The position numbers were made by a program, and so were the translations under genes. From positions 1 through 48,175 of IMG/VR virus record IMGVR_UViG_3300047483_000164: DNA of 48,175 nucleotides, one strand, 5' to 3'. The notes below the pieces were generated by a model. It was not told the origin of the DNA. It did no database searches and saw only the letters and a list, made by a program, of their open reading frames with translations. The stretch comes from a virus. Shown piece after piece: positions 1-8,069 of the stretch. Numbering within the stretch: position 1 is the stretch's first letter; every line of letters starts with the position of its first letter.

Positions 1-822
1 TTTCCAATTCTAATCGACACAGAAAACGCATTGGATGAAAAGTGGTTGCACGCCTTAGGCGTTGATACCGCCGAAGACAAGTTGCTAAAACTCAACATGG
101 CCATGATTGACGACGTTGCCAAGATGATTAGCGAATTCGTTACACAATACAAAGCCATGCCAGAAGACAGCCGTCCAAAGGTCTTGTTTGTACTTGACTC
201 TTTAGGTATGCTGTTGACTCCAACAGACGTTAACCAGTTTAACGCAGGTGACATGAAAGGTGACATGGGTCGTAAGCCTAAGGCACTAACAGCACTTGTT
301 CGTAACTGTGTAAACATGTTTGGTGACTTGAACTTGGGTCTAGTGGCAACTAACCACACATACGCAAGCCAGGACATGTTTGATCCAGATGACAAGATCT
401 CCGGTGGTCAAGGCTTTATCTATGCATCTTCTATTGTAGTTGCTATGCGTAAGTTGAAGTTGAAGGAAGACGAAGACGGTAACAAAGTTTCAGAAGTTAA
501 AGGTATTCGTGCCGCATGTAAAATCATGAAAACACGTTATGCCAAACCTTTTGAAAGTGTGCAAGTTAAGATTCCTTATGAAACAGGTATGAACCCATAC
601 AGCGGTTTGACTGACTTGATCGAAGGCAAAGGTATGTTGAAGAAGGAAGGCAATAGCTTGCTTTACACAACAGCTGATGGTGAGATTATCAAGAAGTTCC
701 GCAAAGGTTGGGAACGCAACGATGATGGATGTTTGGATCGTGTAATGGCTGACATTACTGCTAACCCACACATCTTTGACAAGAGTGTTCCTGCAGAAGC
801 TCCTGAAGTAGTCGAGGAATAA
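1..822 (+). CDS. uvsX: UvsX RecA-like recombinase (5' truncated)
   Basis: C-terminal 273 residues of a T4-type UvsX/RecA strand-exchange protein, open at the window edge; the reading frame runs from base 1. The first visible residues, FPILIDTENALDEKWL, match the segment after Walker A in UvsX. A Walker B strand (KVLFVLDSLGML) lies near residue 60, and the L2-type ATNHTYASQ stretch and ISGGQGF follow. The protein would polymerise on ssDNA and drive recombination-dependent replication with UvsY (3072-3533) and UvsW (6612-8069), both nearby. It ends in a Glu-rich tail (EAPEVVEE), a plausible docking tail for partners. The next gene starts immediately after the TAA, implying co-transcription. Confidence 0.95.
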   Translation, partial: FPILIDTENALDEKWLHALGVDTAEDKLLKLNMAMIDDVAKMISEFVTQYKAMPEDSRPKVLFVLDSLGMLLTPTDVNQFNAGDMKGDMGRKPKALTALVRNCVNMFGDLNLGLVATNHTYASQDMFDPDDKISGGQGFIYASSIVVAMRKLKLKEDEDGNKVSEVKGIRAACKIMKTRYAKPFESVQVKIPYETGMNPYSGLTDLIEGKGMLKKEGNSLLYTTADGEIIKKFRKGWERNDDGCLDRVMADITANPHIFDKSVPAEAPEVVEE

Positions 823-1254
823 ATGGCACTTGACCATGAAAAATGGTTGAGACGGCAAGGTGTAAAGATCACAGGTCGGCACACCTTGCGCCGTTGGGAA
901 GATCCTGGTTATATGAATTGGTCCAGCGATCGAGAAGACGGCCGGATCGACTGGTCTGAACGTTATGTTGCAAGAGAAGAGCAAGTTTATCAGGTTGAGC
1001 TTGACGAGCGTACAATTGAAAGATTGGAACGTATGGAAGCTGACATACACCATGCAATAGATTTTGCCAATCGCAAATATACAGCTCGAACCTCAAGCGG
1101 ATACACAGGCGGCCCAAGCGATGTAACACAATTCTTTATTGACAACAAAGAACGTCATCTAGAATTGCTACACGAAAACCCAATGTATCGAGATGCGTGG
1201 AAAGAGTTTCAATCCATTCGAGTCTTACTTGGCGAAACTCCCCATTGGCCTTGA
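823..1254 (+). CDS. Hypothetical protein, 143 aa
   Basis: It starts on the base after the uvsX stop, so it belongs to the uvsX operon. The protein is rich in charged and aromatic residues, with no signal peptide or membrane segment. The middle (about residues 55-85) looks helical and charged. I recognise no domain. Its tight coupling to uvsX suggests a role in replication or recombination, but this is inference from position only. Confidence 0.8.
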   Translation: MALDHEKWLRRQGVKITGRHTLRRWEDPGYMNWSSDREDGRIDWSERYVAREEQVYQVELDERTIERLERMEADIHHAIDFANRKYTARTSSGYTGGPSDVTQFFIDNKERHLELLHENPMYRDAWKEFQSIRVLLGETPHWP

Positions 1255-1264
1255 CAGTAAATCC

Positions 1265-1273
1265 TGCTATAAT
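1265..1273 (+). promoter_or_regulatory. Extended -10 promoter TGC-TATAAT
   Basis: A perfect TATAAT with the TGn extension sits exactly 5 nt before the ATG at 1279. The expected start of transcription is at or beside the A of that ATG, so the mRNA would be leaderless. No -35 is found at the correct distance; the TTGACA at 1251-1256 is only 11 nt away. Confidence 0.65.
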
Positions 1274-1278
1274 GTGTT

Positions 1279-1494
1279 ATGCTTATTAAAGATCTAATCG
1301 AACAACTGCAAGTGTTGTATGAAGCGGAAATGATCCATGCTGATGTCATGGGTGATCCAGAAATCATGATCGACTGCTTTCGTAAAGTTGAACAAGGCGT
1401 ATTCCACTACGCTGGCTTTAGCAAAGACGTTAGCATACAACGAAGTAATGATGGCGTATACCTCATCCTAAACGCATTTGCTGAAGAAAAATAA
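1279..1494 (+). CDS. Hypothetical small protein, 71 aa
   Basis: A 71-residue acidic protein (ending FAEEK) of unknown function. It has its own extended -10 element 5 nt upstream of the ATG and no Shine-Dalgarno sequence, so translation is probably leaderless. The predicted pattern of helix followed by beta strands (GVYLILNAF near the end) is consistent with a small folded domain. No family recognised. Confidence 0.75.
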   Translation: MLIKDLIEQLQVLYEAEMIHADVMGDPEIMIDCFRKVEQGVFHYAGFSKDVSIQRSNDGVYLILNAFAEEK

Positions 1495-1495
1495 T

Positions 1496-2323
1496 ATGAA
1501 AATAATGACATTTGGCTGTAGCTTTACCAAGTATCATTGGCCTACTTGGGCAGACATTGTACTTGAACAGGCCGAGCTAGAAGGATTTGAAACTGACAAT
1601 TGGGGTATGCCGGGTTCGGGCAATTTGTTTATTGCAATCCAGATACAGCATGCAATAGCCAGTGGCTTACTAAAAACAGGAGACCATGCATTCATCTCCT
1701 GGTCTACGTTTGCAAGAGAGGATAGATTAGTTGATGGCCGTTGGATACTCCCGGGTAATATTTTTAATCAACAATCATATTCGCAAGATTGGGTTGAAAA
1801 ATATGCAGACGTTGAGTTTTATACTCTCAGAGACTGTGCATTAATCAATGCAACACAATTGGCACTTAAAAACTTAGGTATCACGCAAACAAATTTCAAC
1901 ATGCATTGGATAGAGCCATATTATTCTGGCAACGACCCATTTGCCGGTGATACAAAAGATGATCCTCTACTGAGCAATGTAAGAGATAGAGTCAATAAAG
2001 CAATTGATACATTTAATCCAAGATTTGACTGTAAGCCAATCTTAGAGGTATTAGGTTATCCGCCTCCGGTTACTTTGCAAGTGGCTTGGTCTGCTTCCAA
2101 CCCAAAAGAAGTATATACTGATACTCATCATCACCCGGTTTGTATGTTACGTTATGTAAAGCAAGAAATATGCAAACTTGGTATCCCGTGGCTAACAACT
2201 GTTAGACCAGAAGTTGAAGAATGGACGTTGGCATGGGATCATAAAATTAAAACAGCTCCGCAACCATTAAGGTACACAGAATTTCCTTTGACTATGGCCA
2301 AGAGTCAACAATGGGGATTTTAA
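1496..2323 (+). CDS. SGNH/GDSL hydrolase-like protein
   Basis: 275 residues. The N-terminal MKIMTFGCSFTKY has the block I layout of SGNH hydrolases, with the nucleophile Ser in GCS. A Gly-Asn pair follows in PGSGNLF (block II-like), and TDTHHHP near residue 214 could supply the Asp-x-x-His pair. SGNH enzymes hydrolyse esters, for example acetyl groups on polysaccharides. The ATG at 1496 is preferred to earlier codons because it follows the previous TAA directly. It overlaps the next gene by one base (TAATG). The enzymatic role is inferred from motifs only. Confidence 0.7.
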   Translation: MKIMTFGCSFTKYHWPTWADIVLEQAELEGFETDNWGMPGSGNLFIAIQIQHAIASGLLKTGDHAFISWSTFAREDRLVDGRWILPGNIFNQQSYSQDWVEKYADVEFYTLRDCALINATQLALKNLGITQTNFNMHWIEPYYSGNDPFAGDTKDDPLLSNVRDRVNKAIDTFNPRFDCKPILEVLGYPPPVTLQVAWSASNPKEVYTDTHHHPVCMLRYVKQEICKLGIPWLTTVRPEVEEWTLAWDHKIKTAPQPLRYTEFPLTMAKSQQWGF

Positions 2324-2790
2324 TGATTAAAAAACTTATGCAACGATTAGGACGACACCGTGTGATCATGGATCGTCGTGCAGATGAACCACTACTAGAA
2401 AGATATTATGTTTTCCTTAAAGACAGAACAAGGTTTCCATTTAATGTGTTTTTACACAAGTTCCTTAAATCAGATCCCGATGACGTGCATGATCATCCAT
2501 GGCCTTACGCTACTTTAATCCTTAAAGGCGGCTACTATGAATGGATTCCACAATTTAACGCAGATGGTAGTAAATCGTGTGAAGTACGTAAATGGAGAGG
2601 ACCCGGCCATTTTCGTATATGTGGCGCTAACAGCTATCATCGTATTGAGCTTGCTCCTGGCGTAACGCCTTGGACATTATTCATGCCAGGCAAACAAATA
2701 CGCAAGTGGGGATTCCTTGTCAACAACAAGTGGATTGAAAGCGAAGAGTATTTGTCTAAAATGGCAACACAACAAACAAAAGTCAGCTAA
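2323..2790 (+). CDS. Cupin-like protein
   Basis: 155 residues. The core LHKFLKSDPDDVHDHPWPYATLI, spaced with HDH and Glu in GGYYEW, and a later SYHRIEL with ELAPG, form the two His-containing motifs of a cupin barrel, so metal binding is plausible. Start chosen at the TAATG overlap with the upstream gene, preceded by GGGGA; an in-frame ATG at 2311 is an alternative. Cupin proteins in large phages are often modification enzymes or sugar epimerases; the substrate is unknown here. Confidence 0.7.
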   Translation: MIKKLMQRLGRHRVIMDRRADEPLLERYYVFLKDRTRFPFNVFLHKFLKSDPDDVHDHPWPYATLILKGGYYEWIPQFNADGSKSCEVRKWRGPGHFRICGANSYHRIELAPGVTPWTLFMPGKQIRKWGFLVNNKWIESEEYLSKMATQQTKVS

Positions 2791-2813
2791 GTATCGCTGA
2801 CCACCTAAGGTGG
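2787..2813 (+). promoter_or_regulatory. Late-type promoter CTAAGTA plus hairpin
   Basis: CTAAGTA at 2787-2793 matches the late element seen throughout the window. Just downstream is a perfect CCACC-TAA-GGTGG hairpin (2801-2813) that would sit at or near the 5' end of the transcript for the acidic protein and uvsY. Confidence 0.4.
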
Positions 2814-2832
2814 ATATATGGAGAAAAATACA

Positions 2833-3072
2833 ATGAGTGATACATCGGGAGAAATGCTAGTCGAGATGTGGTTAGCAGTTAAACCATACATTGACAAGAA
2901 AGAACGCCCAGATGCCGCACTGGCATATTTGCGAGCATCAGAAGACTTTGTCAACTTAGAACAAGCACAAGAAGATGCTAAAGGATCTGACTCTGCACTT
3001 GACGGTGCGTTTGCAGAAATCCTTGGTGACATTGAAGAAGAAGAACTAGAAAACGAAGACGAGGACTATTAA
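2833..3072 (+). CDS. Small acidic protein upstream of uvsY
   Basis: 79 residues, strongly acidic at the C-terminus (GDIEEEELENEDEDY). The start at 2833 follows a GGAG 9 nt upstream; an earlier in-frame ATG at 2818 lacks one. It overlaps uvsY by one base (TAATG), so the two are translationally coupled. Size and acidity are compatible with a small transcription or replication accessory factor, but I do not see the conserved features of gp33. Function unknown. Confidence 0.75.
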   Translation: MSDTSGEMLVEMWLAVKPYIDKKERPDAALAYLRASEDFVNLEQAQEDAKGSDSALDGAFAEILGDIEEEELENEDEDY

Positions 3073-3533
3073 TGAGTACTTGGTATAGGAAGGTTGTTGC
3101 AGACCTCAGTTGCCTTCCTGATTGCATTGAGTGGTTTGAAAACGAACTCGTTCAAGGCCGCATGGAATTAAAGCTAGTTGGTAGTTTAGAAAAAGCCAGC
3201 CGCGAAATGCCAGGCATTGTAGAATACAGATTCAATCAGCTACAAGAAATTGAAGCTATACTGGAACAACTTAATATCCAACTTCGCAAGATTCGCAGTG
3301 CCAAGTTCCGTCAATTTACAGAACATTACAATCGTGCCTTAACAAGTCGCGACGCAGAAAAATATGTAGACGGTGAACCAGAAGTATGTGACATGGATGC
3401 TATCGTGAATGAGTTTGCACTTGTTCGTAATAAGTTTTTAGGTCTTACTAAAGCACTTGACATCAAGCAATGGCAACTTTCTAATGTCGTAAAATTGCGG
3501 GTAGCTGGCATGGAAGACGCAGAACTTCGCTAA
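3072..3533 (+). CDS. uvsY: UvsY recombination mediator
   Basis: 153 residues. The segment GIVEYRFNQLQEIEAILEQLN followed by YNRALTSRDAEKYVDGE and LRVAGMED is characteristic of UvsY in T4-like phages. UvsY loads UvsX onto gp32-coated ssDNA as a hexamer. T4 UvsY is 137 residues, so the length fits. The gene ends shortly before a strong terminator (3556-3585), closing the uvsX-uvsY unit. Confidence 0.9.
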   Translation: MSTWYRKVVADLSCLPDCIEWFENELVQGRMELKLVGSLEKASREMPGIVEYRFNQLQEIEAILEQLNIQLRKIRSAKFRQFTEHYNRALTSRDAEKYVDGEPEVCDMDAIVNEFALVRNKFLGLTKALDIKQWQLSNVVKLRVAGMEDAELR

Positions 3534-3555
3534 TCTGCTTAAAAAATAAGCAATC

Positions 3556-3585
3556 AAAGGTAGTACTTTCGTATTACCTTTTTTT
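3556..3585 (+). terminator. Rho-independent terminator after uvsY
   Basis: An 11-bp stem (AAAGGTAGTAC / GTATTACCTTT, one G-T wobble) with a TTTC loop, followed by a T run. Confidence 0.85.
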
Positions 3586-3602
3586 GTGGCTTAAAAACAA
3601 CA

Positions 3603-3646
3603 AAAATTTACTTTGGTATTCCCCTAAAATTTACTTTGGTATTCCC
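3603..3646 (+). repeat. Tandem direct repeat, 2 x 21 bp
   Basis: AAAATTTACTTTGGTATTCCC occurs at 3603-3623 and 3626-3646 (23-bp period), immediately upstream of a consensus promoter. It could be a regulator-binding pair or a recent duplication. Confidence 0.8.
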
Positions 3647-3655
3647 AAAAAGTGG

Positions 3656-3684
3656 TTGACGTCTGGTCCAGATCGTTGTATAAT
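3656..3684 (+). promoter_or_regulatory. Sigma70-type promoter
   Basis: TTGACG, 17-bp spacer, TATAAT. It lies just downstream of the direct repeats and drives the 56-residue protein at 3712. The region from the -10 onward (TGTATAATACATGCATA) is identical to part of the promoter at 39672-39700 in the tRNA cluster. Confidence 0.85.
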
Positions 3685-3711
3685 ACATGCATAGACAGCA
3701 AAAAGGACATC

Positions 3712-3882
3712 ATGCAGTACACATTGATTACAAAAACTGGTAAAATCATGCAATTTTACATCAAAGCTGTCGCAGAAACGTACCAACTGGGCTTGGGCGG
3801 TGTTGTTTTTACGCAACAAGTGCTGGAAACCCAAGAAAAAAGTGCAAAAAACGGTTGCTCTTTGAGCCAACTGACAGTATAA
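3712..3882 (+). CDS. Hypothetical small protein, 56 aa
   Basis: The start at 3712 is preceded by AAGGAC and lies about 20 nt after the predicted transcription start of the promoter at 3656-3684. The sequence starts MQYTLITKTGKIMQFYIKAV and looks like a short beta-rich fold. The length and strong early promoter are typical of host-takeover genes of T4-like phages; function unknown. Confidence 0.65.
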   Translation: MQYTLITKTGKIMQFYIKAVAETYQLGLGGVVFTQQVLETQEKSAKNGCSLSQLTV

Positions 3883-3883
3883 T
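3855..3883 (+). promoter_or_regulatory. Sigma70-type promoter
   Basis: TTGCTC, 17-bp spacer, TATAAT, overlapping the end of the small upstream gene and placed about 40 nt before the AAA ATPase start. Confidence 0.7.
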
Positions 3884-3924
3884 AGATATTGTAGTAAGTT
3901 AAACATCCACGCAAAGGAACCCAA

Positions 3925-4977
3925 ATGTCAGCATACATTACTATCGCAAAAGGCTCTTATCGTAACTTTGACGTTACAGGCCGTACTTTCCAACTCGTAG
4001 CAGACTTCAAAGAAGGCACCAAAGGCGGATACGTGACCGTTAAAAATAACGGCGAGTTCCCCAACATGCCTGATGAAGTCCGTATTAAAGTAGCATCTAT
4101 GCAAGATGTTATTCCTGCTACTGCCGCAGATTGTGCAACCAGTGTTGAAGGTAACTTTGATACTCCCAAACGCAAGGAACCCAAAGTGCAAGAAACAGAC
4201 GAGCAAGCAATTGAACGCATCCGTGAGCGTTTTGACATTTTGGAAGAAATGACAGAAGGCGCAGTAGATGGCTCAGTTCGTGCTATGATTGTTGTTGGCC
4301 CTCCTGGCGTGGGTAAGAGCTTTGGTGTTGAGAAGGTGCTTGACAAGAGCGCCATGTTTGACAAAATTGGTGGCACTCGTATTCGTTACGAGATTGTTAA
4401 AGGTGCAATGAGCGCCATTGGACTGTACTGCAAGCTCTACAATTATAGCGATGCAGGTAACGTGCTGGTGTTTGACGACTGTGACAGTGTGTTGCTTGAC
4501 GAACTGTCGCTAAACATTCTGAAAGCCGCATTGGACAGTTCTAAGAAGCGTACAATTTGCTGGAACACAGATAGCCGTATGTTGCGTCAAGAAGGTGTGC
4601 CGGATCGCTTTGAGTTTAAAGGCAGTGCAATCTTTATCACCAACATCAAGTTTGAGAACGTGCGTTCTGCAAAGCTCAAGGATCACTTGGGTGCATTGGA
4701 AAGCCGTTGTCACTACCTGGACTTGACACTGGACACTACTCGTGACAAGATGTTGCGTATCAAGCAAATTATGATGGACGGTATGCTGGACCACTACGAG
4801 TTCGAAGAAGGCGCCAAGCAAGAACTGTACGAGTACGTGGATGCTAACAAGGACCGTTTGCGTGAACTGAGCCTGCGTACTGTTATTAAGATTGCAGACT
4901 TGAAGAAGATGTGCGGTGCAGGCAATGACAAGTGGAAGCGCCTGGCAGAAACTACCGTAATGAAGCGCGGCGAGTAA
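3925..4977 (+). CDS. AAA+ ATPase
   Basis: 350 residues. Walker A GPPGVGKS at about 125-132, Walker B NVLVFDDCDSV near 180, and a sensor-1 like IFITNI near 235. The first 75 residues form a separate small beta domain (ITIAKGSYRNFDVTG) before a linker. It has its own promoter and a good AAAGGAA ribosome site. AAA+ proteins of this layout in large phages are annotated as MoxR/DnaC-like or unknown remodelers. The target is unknown; its place between uvsY and RNA ligase suggests nucleic-acid transactions. Confidence 0.85.
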   Translation: MSAYITIAKGSYRNFDVTGRTFQLVADFKEGTKGGYVTVKNNGEFPNMPDEVRIKVASMQDVIPATAADCATSVEGNFDTPKRKEPKVQETDEQAIERIRERFDILEEMTEGAVDGSVRAMIVVGPPGVGKSFGVEKVLDKSAMFDKIGGTRIRYEIVKGAMSAIGLYCKLYNYSDAGNVLVFDDCDSVLLDELSLNILKAALDSSKKRTICWNTDSRMLRQEGVPDRFEFKGSAIFITNIKFENVRSAKLKDHLGALESRCHYLDLTLDTTRDKMLRIKQIMMDGMLDHYEFEEGAKQELYEYVDANKDRLRELSLRTVIKIADLKKMCGAGNDKWKRLAETTVMKRGE

Positions 4978-5026
4978 GTTACCAAAACAGGCAATGTCAA
5001 TAAGTCCTGCTTGTCAAGGAACCGTT

Positions 5027-5362
5027 ATGACTCTTTTAGCATTAGTTCAAAAGCAAGGTAACAGGTGTTATTATTGCAGTTGTGAAATGAATCAAGATAG
5101 AAAGTCACCGCAACATGCAACACTAGAACATCTGCTTGACAAGTGGGCAAGCCCCCGTAATAAAAAGATTGAGGCGGCTTCAAACTTAGTAGCGGCATGC
5201 TTTGCTTGCAACAACAGTCGCGGTGCAGTTCGTAATAGGATTGCACGTGACTATTATAAAAAGCAAGCGGCCAAGAAGAATATGAAACTGGCAGTTGCTT
5301 CTACTCCGAGTAGAACACTGTATTCGTTGTTTGGCTCTGTACCACAACAACTTTTTGCTTAA
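5027..5362 (+). CDS. HNH endonuclease-like protein
   Basis: 111 residues. CYYCSCEM (CxxC), then TLEHLLDKW supplying the catalytic-type His, Asn in SNLVAACFACN and a second CxxC form a zinc-supported HNH fold. Start at 5027 is preferred because AAGGA lies 6 nt upstream; 4994 is an in-frame alternative. It sits just after the AAA ATPase and before the RNA ligase. It could be a free-standing homing nuclease or a recombination nuclease. Confidence 0.75.
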   Translation: MTLLALVQKQGNRCYYCSCEMNQDRKSPQHATLEHLLDKWASPRNKKIEAASNLVAACFACNNSRGAVRNRIARDYYKKQAAKKNMKLAVASTPSRTLYSLFGSVPQQLFA

Positions 5363-5372
5363 GGAATATATT

Positions 5373-6440
5373 ATGAGAAAGATGGCAACCATTAGAAAGA
5401 TTGATGCACTGCGACCCATTGAAGGTGCAGATGCAATTGAGTGCGCCATTGTAGGTGGATGGACAGTGGTAGTCAAGAAGGGCGAATACTCAGCAGGTGA
5501 TCTTGCAGTGTATTGCGAAATTGATAGCTTCATTCCCACAGCCGTTGCTCCGTTCTTGACCAAGCCCGGCCACTATGCAAAGACTTTTGAAGGTGTTGAA
5601 GGCGAACGTTTGCGAACTATGAAGTTGCGTGGTCAATTGAGCCAAGGCCTGTTAATTCCAATATCTGTGGCCTTAGAGAAATTTGAAGATAGCAAGTTTG
5701 ATGAAGGGCAGGAATTGGGTGAATTCTTCTTCCCAGGTAATGATGTGTCTGACCTGCTTGGTATTGTCAAGTACGAAGCACCTGTGCCTGCAGAGTTGGC
5801 TGGTGAAGTTAAGGGTATGTTCCCATCAGTTATTCCCAAGACTGATCAAGAACGTGTTCAAAACTTAAAGGTCGAACTTGCAGAATGGCTGGTCGATGGC
5901 TCACATTGGGAAGTTACCGAAAAGCTAGAAGGCTCGTCAATGACAGTGTACATGCGTGATGGTGAAGTAGGTGTGTGTTCGCGTAACCTTGACCTCAAGC
6001 CTAACGCAGATAACTCACTATGGCGTGCCGCAAACAAGTACAACCTGCCTGCTAAGTTGATTGGCATCGGTCGTAACATTGCTATCCAAGGTGAAATTGT
6101 AGGCAACGGCATTCAAGGCAACATTTACCAAATGCGTGATCAAGATTTCCTTGTGTACGACATTTACGACATTGATGCAGGCTGTTACTTCACTCCAGCT
6201 GAACGTAAGGCATTTGTTGCAGAACATGGCCTGAATCACTGTCCAGTACTTGCATACTCTGCCAACCTAACTGATACACTTGGCCTCACTAACATGGATC
6301 AAGTGTTAAAGTTTGCCGAAGGCAAGAGTGTAATGGGCATGATTGGTTGCGAACGCGAAGGCGTGGTGTTTAAGTGTCATGAACGGCCTGTTTCGTTTAA
6401 GGCCATCTCTAACCGATATCTCCTGAAACACGGAGGTTAA
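5373..6440 (+). CDS. RNA ligase, DRB0094/Rnl5 type
   Basis: 355 residues. The nucleotidyltransferase motif I is VTEKLEGSS with the adenylated Lys at about 184. Further motifs are RNL in VCSRNLDLK, GEIVG near 230, and EGVVFK followed by SFKAIS (motifs IV and V). The N-terminal about 110 residues (RKIDALRPIEGADAIECAIV) form the OB-like extension of this family. Known members seal nicks with a 3'-OH RNA strand. The phage also encodes a polynucleotide kinase (35358-35825) and many tRNAs, which fits RNA repair. Ribosome site AAGGA; strong terminator downstream. Confidence 0.88.
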   Translation: MRKMATIRKIDALRPIEGADAIECAIVGGWTVVVKKGEYSAGDLAVYCEIDSFIPTAVAPFLTKPGHYAKTFEGVEGERLRTMKLRGQLSQGLLIPISVALEKFEDSKFDEGQELGEFFFPGNDVSDLLGIVKYEAPVPAELAGEVKGMFPSVIPKTDQERVQNLKVELAEWLVDGSHWEVTEKLEGSSMTVYMRDGEVGVCSRNLDLKPNADNSLWRAANKYNLPAKLIGIGRNIAIQGEIVGNGIQGNIYQMRDQDFLVYDIYDIDAGCYFTPAERKAFVAEHGLNHCPVLAYSANLTDTLGLTNMDQVLKFAEGKSVMGMIGCEREGVVFKCHERPVSFKAISNRYLLKHGG

Positions 6441-6483
6441 TAGTTTATCGACAGCTGACTATTTGCGTGGATGGATGTCGATG

Positions 6484-6513
6484 GAACAGACTCTTCGGAG
6501 TCTGTTCTTTTTT
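6484..6513 (+). terminator. Rho-independent terminator
   Basis: Perfect 10-bp stem GAACAGACTC / GAGTCTGTTC capped by a TTCG tetraloop, followed by six T residues. Confidence 0.93.
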
Positions 6514-6557
6514 CTGCATTATGGCAAAATTGCCTTTCTAAAATCATGGTTTTTACT

Positions 6558-6606
6558 ATAAGTATCTTGCTAATGAATAGACATAAACCTACTAAAGTGC
6601 TATAAT
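6558..6606 (+). promoter_or_regulatory. uvsW promoters: late-type and extended -10
   Basis: ATAAGTA at 6558-6564 lies within a 14-mer ACTATAAGTATCTT that recurs upstream of the porin at 33181. TGC-TATAAT at 6598-6606 ends 5 nt before the uvsW ATG, predicting a leaderless mRNA. T4 uvsW is known to be expressed late, so a late element here is sensible. Confidence 0.55.
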
Positions 6607-6611
6607 AATAA

Positions 6612-8069
6612 ATGCCCGGAATAACCAGATTAGAAATTAAAGACGAAGTCAATATCAAGTTCCATGATCTTGATCCAAGCACTCGTCGCAAATGCGAAAC
6701 CAAATTAAAATACATGCTACCGCATGCATATCACGTACCAGCTTTCCGCTTAGGTAGGTGGGATGGCAAGATTGGTTTCTTTACAACAGCAGGTGCCACT
6801 TATCTAAACTTGCTAGATAGAGTACTACCTATCCTTGATGAGGAAGGTTGGCAAATTGAGATCGATGACAAACGGCCCAACTGGAACATCAAGTTTGCTG
6901 AAGTTACCGAAGATACGTTTAGTCATATCTGTTGGCCCAAAGGACACCCAGCAGAAGGTCAGCCTATCAAGATTCGTGACTATCAAGTAGCGTGTATCAA
7001 TCGTTATCTTGCCAACCCGCAAGGCGTACAAGAGATTGCCACAGGTGCAGGTAAGACACTAATGACAGCGGCACTGAGTTTAACATGCGAGCCGTTTGGT
7101 CGAACACTTGTTATTGTACCCAACAAGGACCTGGTACGTCAAACACATGCTGACTATGTTAACATGGGATTAGATGTTGGTGTGTACTTTGGTGATGAGA
7201 AAGACCTTGGACACACACATACCATTGCAACATGGCAAAGTATCAACAGTCTTATTAAAAAGAACAAAGAAGGCACAAGTGCCATTGGAGTTGAAGCTGT
7301 CACTGACGACTTGATTGCAGTCATTGTCGACGAAGTTCACATGGCAAAAGCAGATGTGTTGCGTACCTTGCTAACAAGCACATTTGCACACATACCAATT
7401 CGTTGGGGATTGACAGGAACTGTTCCCAAAGAAGAACATGAGTATGTTAGCCTTATTGCATCATTGGGCGAAGTACTGCACAGACTACCTGCAAGCGAAC
7501 TGCAAGATATGGGTGTGTTATCTAACTGCCACGTTAAGGTACTACAGTTTGATGACAAGGTAGAGTACAAAACATACCAAGAAGAATTGACGTACCTAAC
7601 GTCAAATGAAAAGCGATTAGATCACCTGGCCAAAACACTTGAAACGATCAGTTTAGCCGGCAACACGCTTATTCTTGTTGATCGTATTGCTACTGGCAAG
7701 ATGCTGGTAGAAAGATTACCCGACAGTGTATTTGTATCGGGTGCAATGAAATCAAAAGACAGGAAAGATGAGTATGACGAAATCACTACAAGCGATAACA
7801 AAATTATCGTTGCGACATATGGTGTCGCGGCTGTTGGTATTAATATTCCTAGGATCTTTAACTTGGTTCTCGTGGAACCTGGCAAGTCGTTTGTTAGAGT
7901 TATCCAGAGCATTGGCCGGGGTATAAGAAAAGCACAAGACAAAGACTTTGTGCAAATTTGGGACATAACATCCACAGCCAAGTTTGCCAAGCGTCACCTC
8001 ACTACGAGGAAGAAATTTTACACCGAAGCAAATTATCCATACCAAACAGAAAAGGTTACTTACAAATGA
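6612..8069 (+). CDS. uvsW: UvsW-type SF2 DNA/RNA helicase
   Basis: 485 residues. The N-terminal double-stranded-DNA-binding region (about 1-110) includes FRLGRWDGKIGFF, typical of UvsW. Walker A ATGAGKT lies at 143-149, DEVH at 240-243, a GLTGT motif III, and the C-terminal helicase lobe carries VATYGVAAVGINIP and QSIGRGIRK (motif VI). UvsW promotes branch migration and fork regression, and unwinds R-loops to switch replication mode. Its ATG overlaps no Shine-Dalgarno and sits 5 nt after a -10 element. The stop overlaps the next start (ATGA). Confidence 0.95.
   Translation: MPGITRLEIKDEVNIKFHDLDPSTRRKCETKLKYMLPHAYHVPAFRLGRWDGKIGFFTTAGATYLNLLDRVLPILDEEGWQIEIDDKRPNWNIKFAEVTEDTFSHICWPKGHPAEGQPIKIRDYQVACINRYLANPQGVQEIATGAGKTLMTAALSLTCEPFGRTLVIVPNKDLVRQTHADYVNMGLDVGVYFGDEKDLGHTHTIATWQSINSLIKKNKEGTSAIGVEAVTDDLIAVIVDEVHMAKADVLRTLLTSTFAHIPIRWGLTGTVPKEEHEYVSLIASLGEVLHRLPASELQDMGVLSNCHVKVLQFDDKVEYKTYQEELTYLTSNEKRLDHLAKTLETISLAGNTLILVDRIATGKMLVERLPDSVFVSGAMKSKDRKDEYDEITTSDNKIIVATYGVAAVGINIPRIFNLVLVEPGKSFVRVIQSIGRGIRKAQDKDFVQIWDITSTAKFAKRHLTTRKKFYTEANYPYQTEKVTYK

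Noticed and set aside
490-1053. 187-codon open frame on the minus strand across uvsX
   Set aside because: It lies opposite clear UvsX coding sequence, has no ribosome site, and the composition is that of a shadow frame.
1251-1273. TTGACA followed by TATAAT as a complete sigma70 promoter
   Set aside because: The spacer is only 11 nt; the functional element is more likely the extended -10 alone.
3603-3646. Tandem repeat as a CRISPR-like array
   Set aside because: Only two copies with a 2-nt gap; no spacers. No CRISPR array was seen anywhere in the window.
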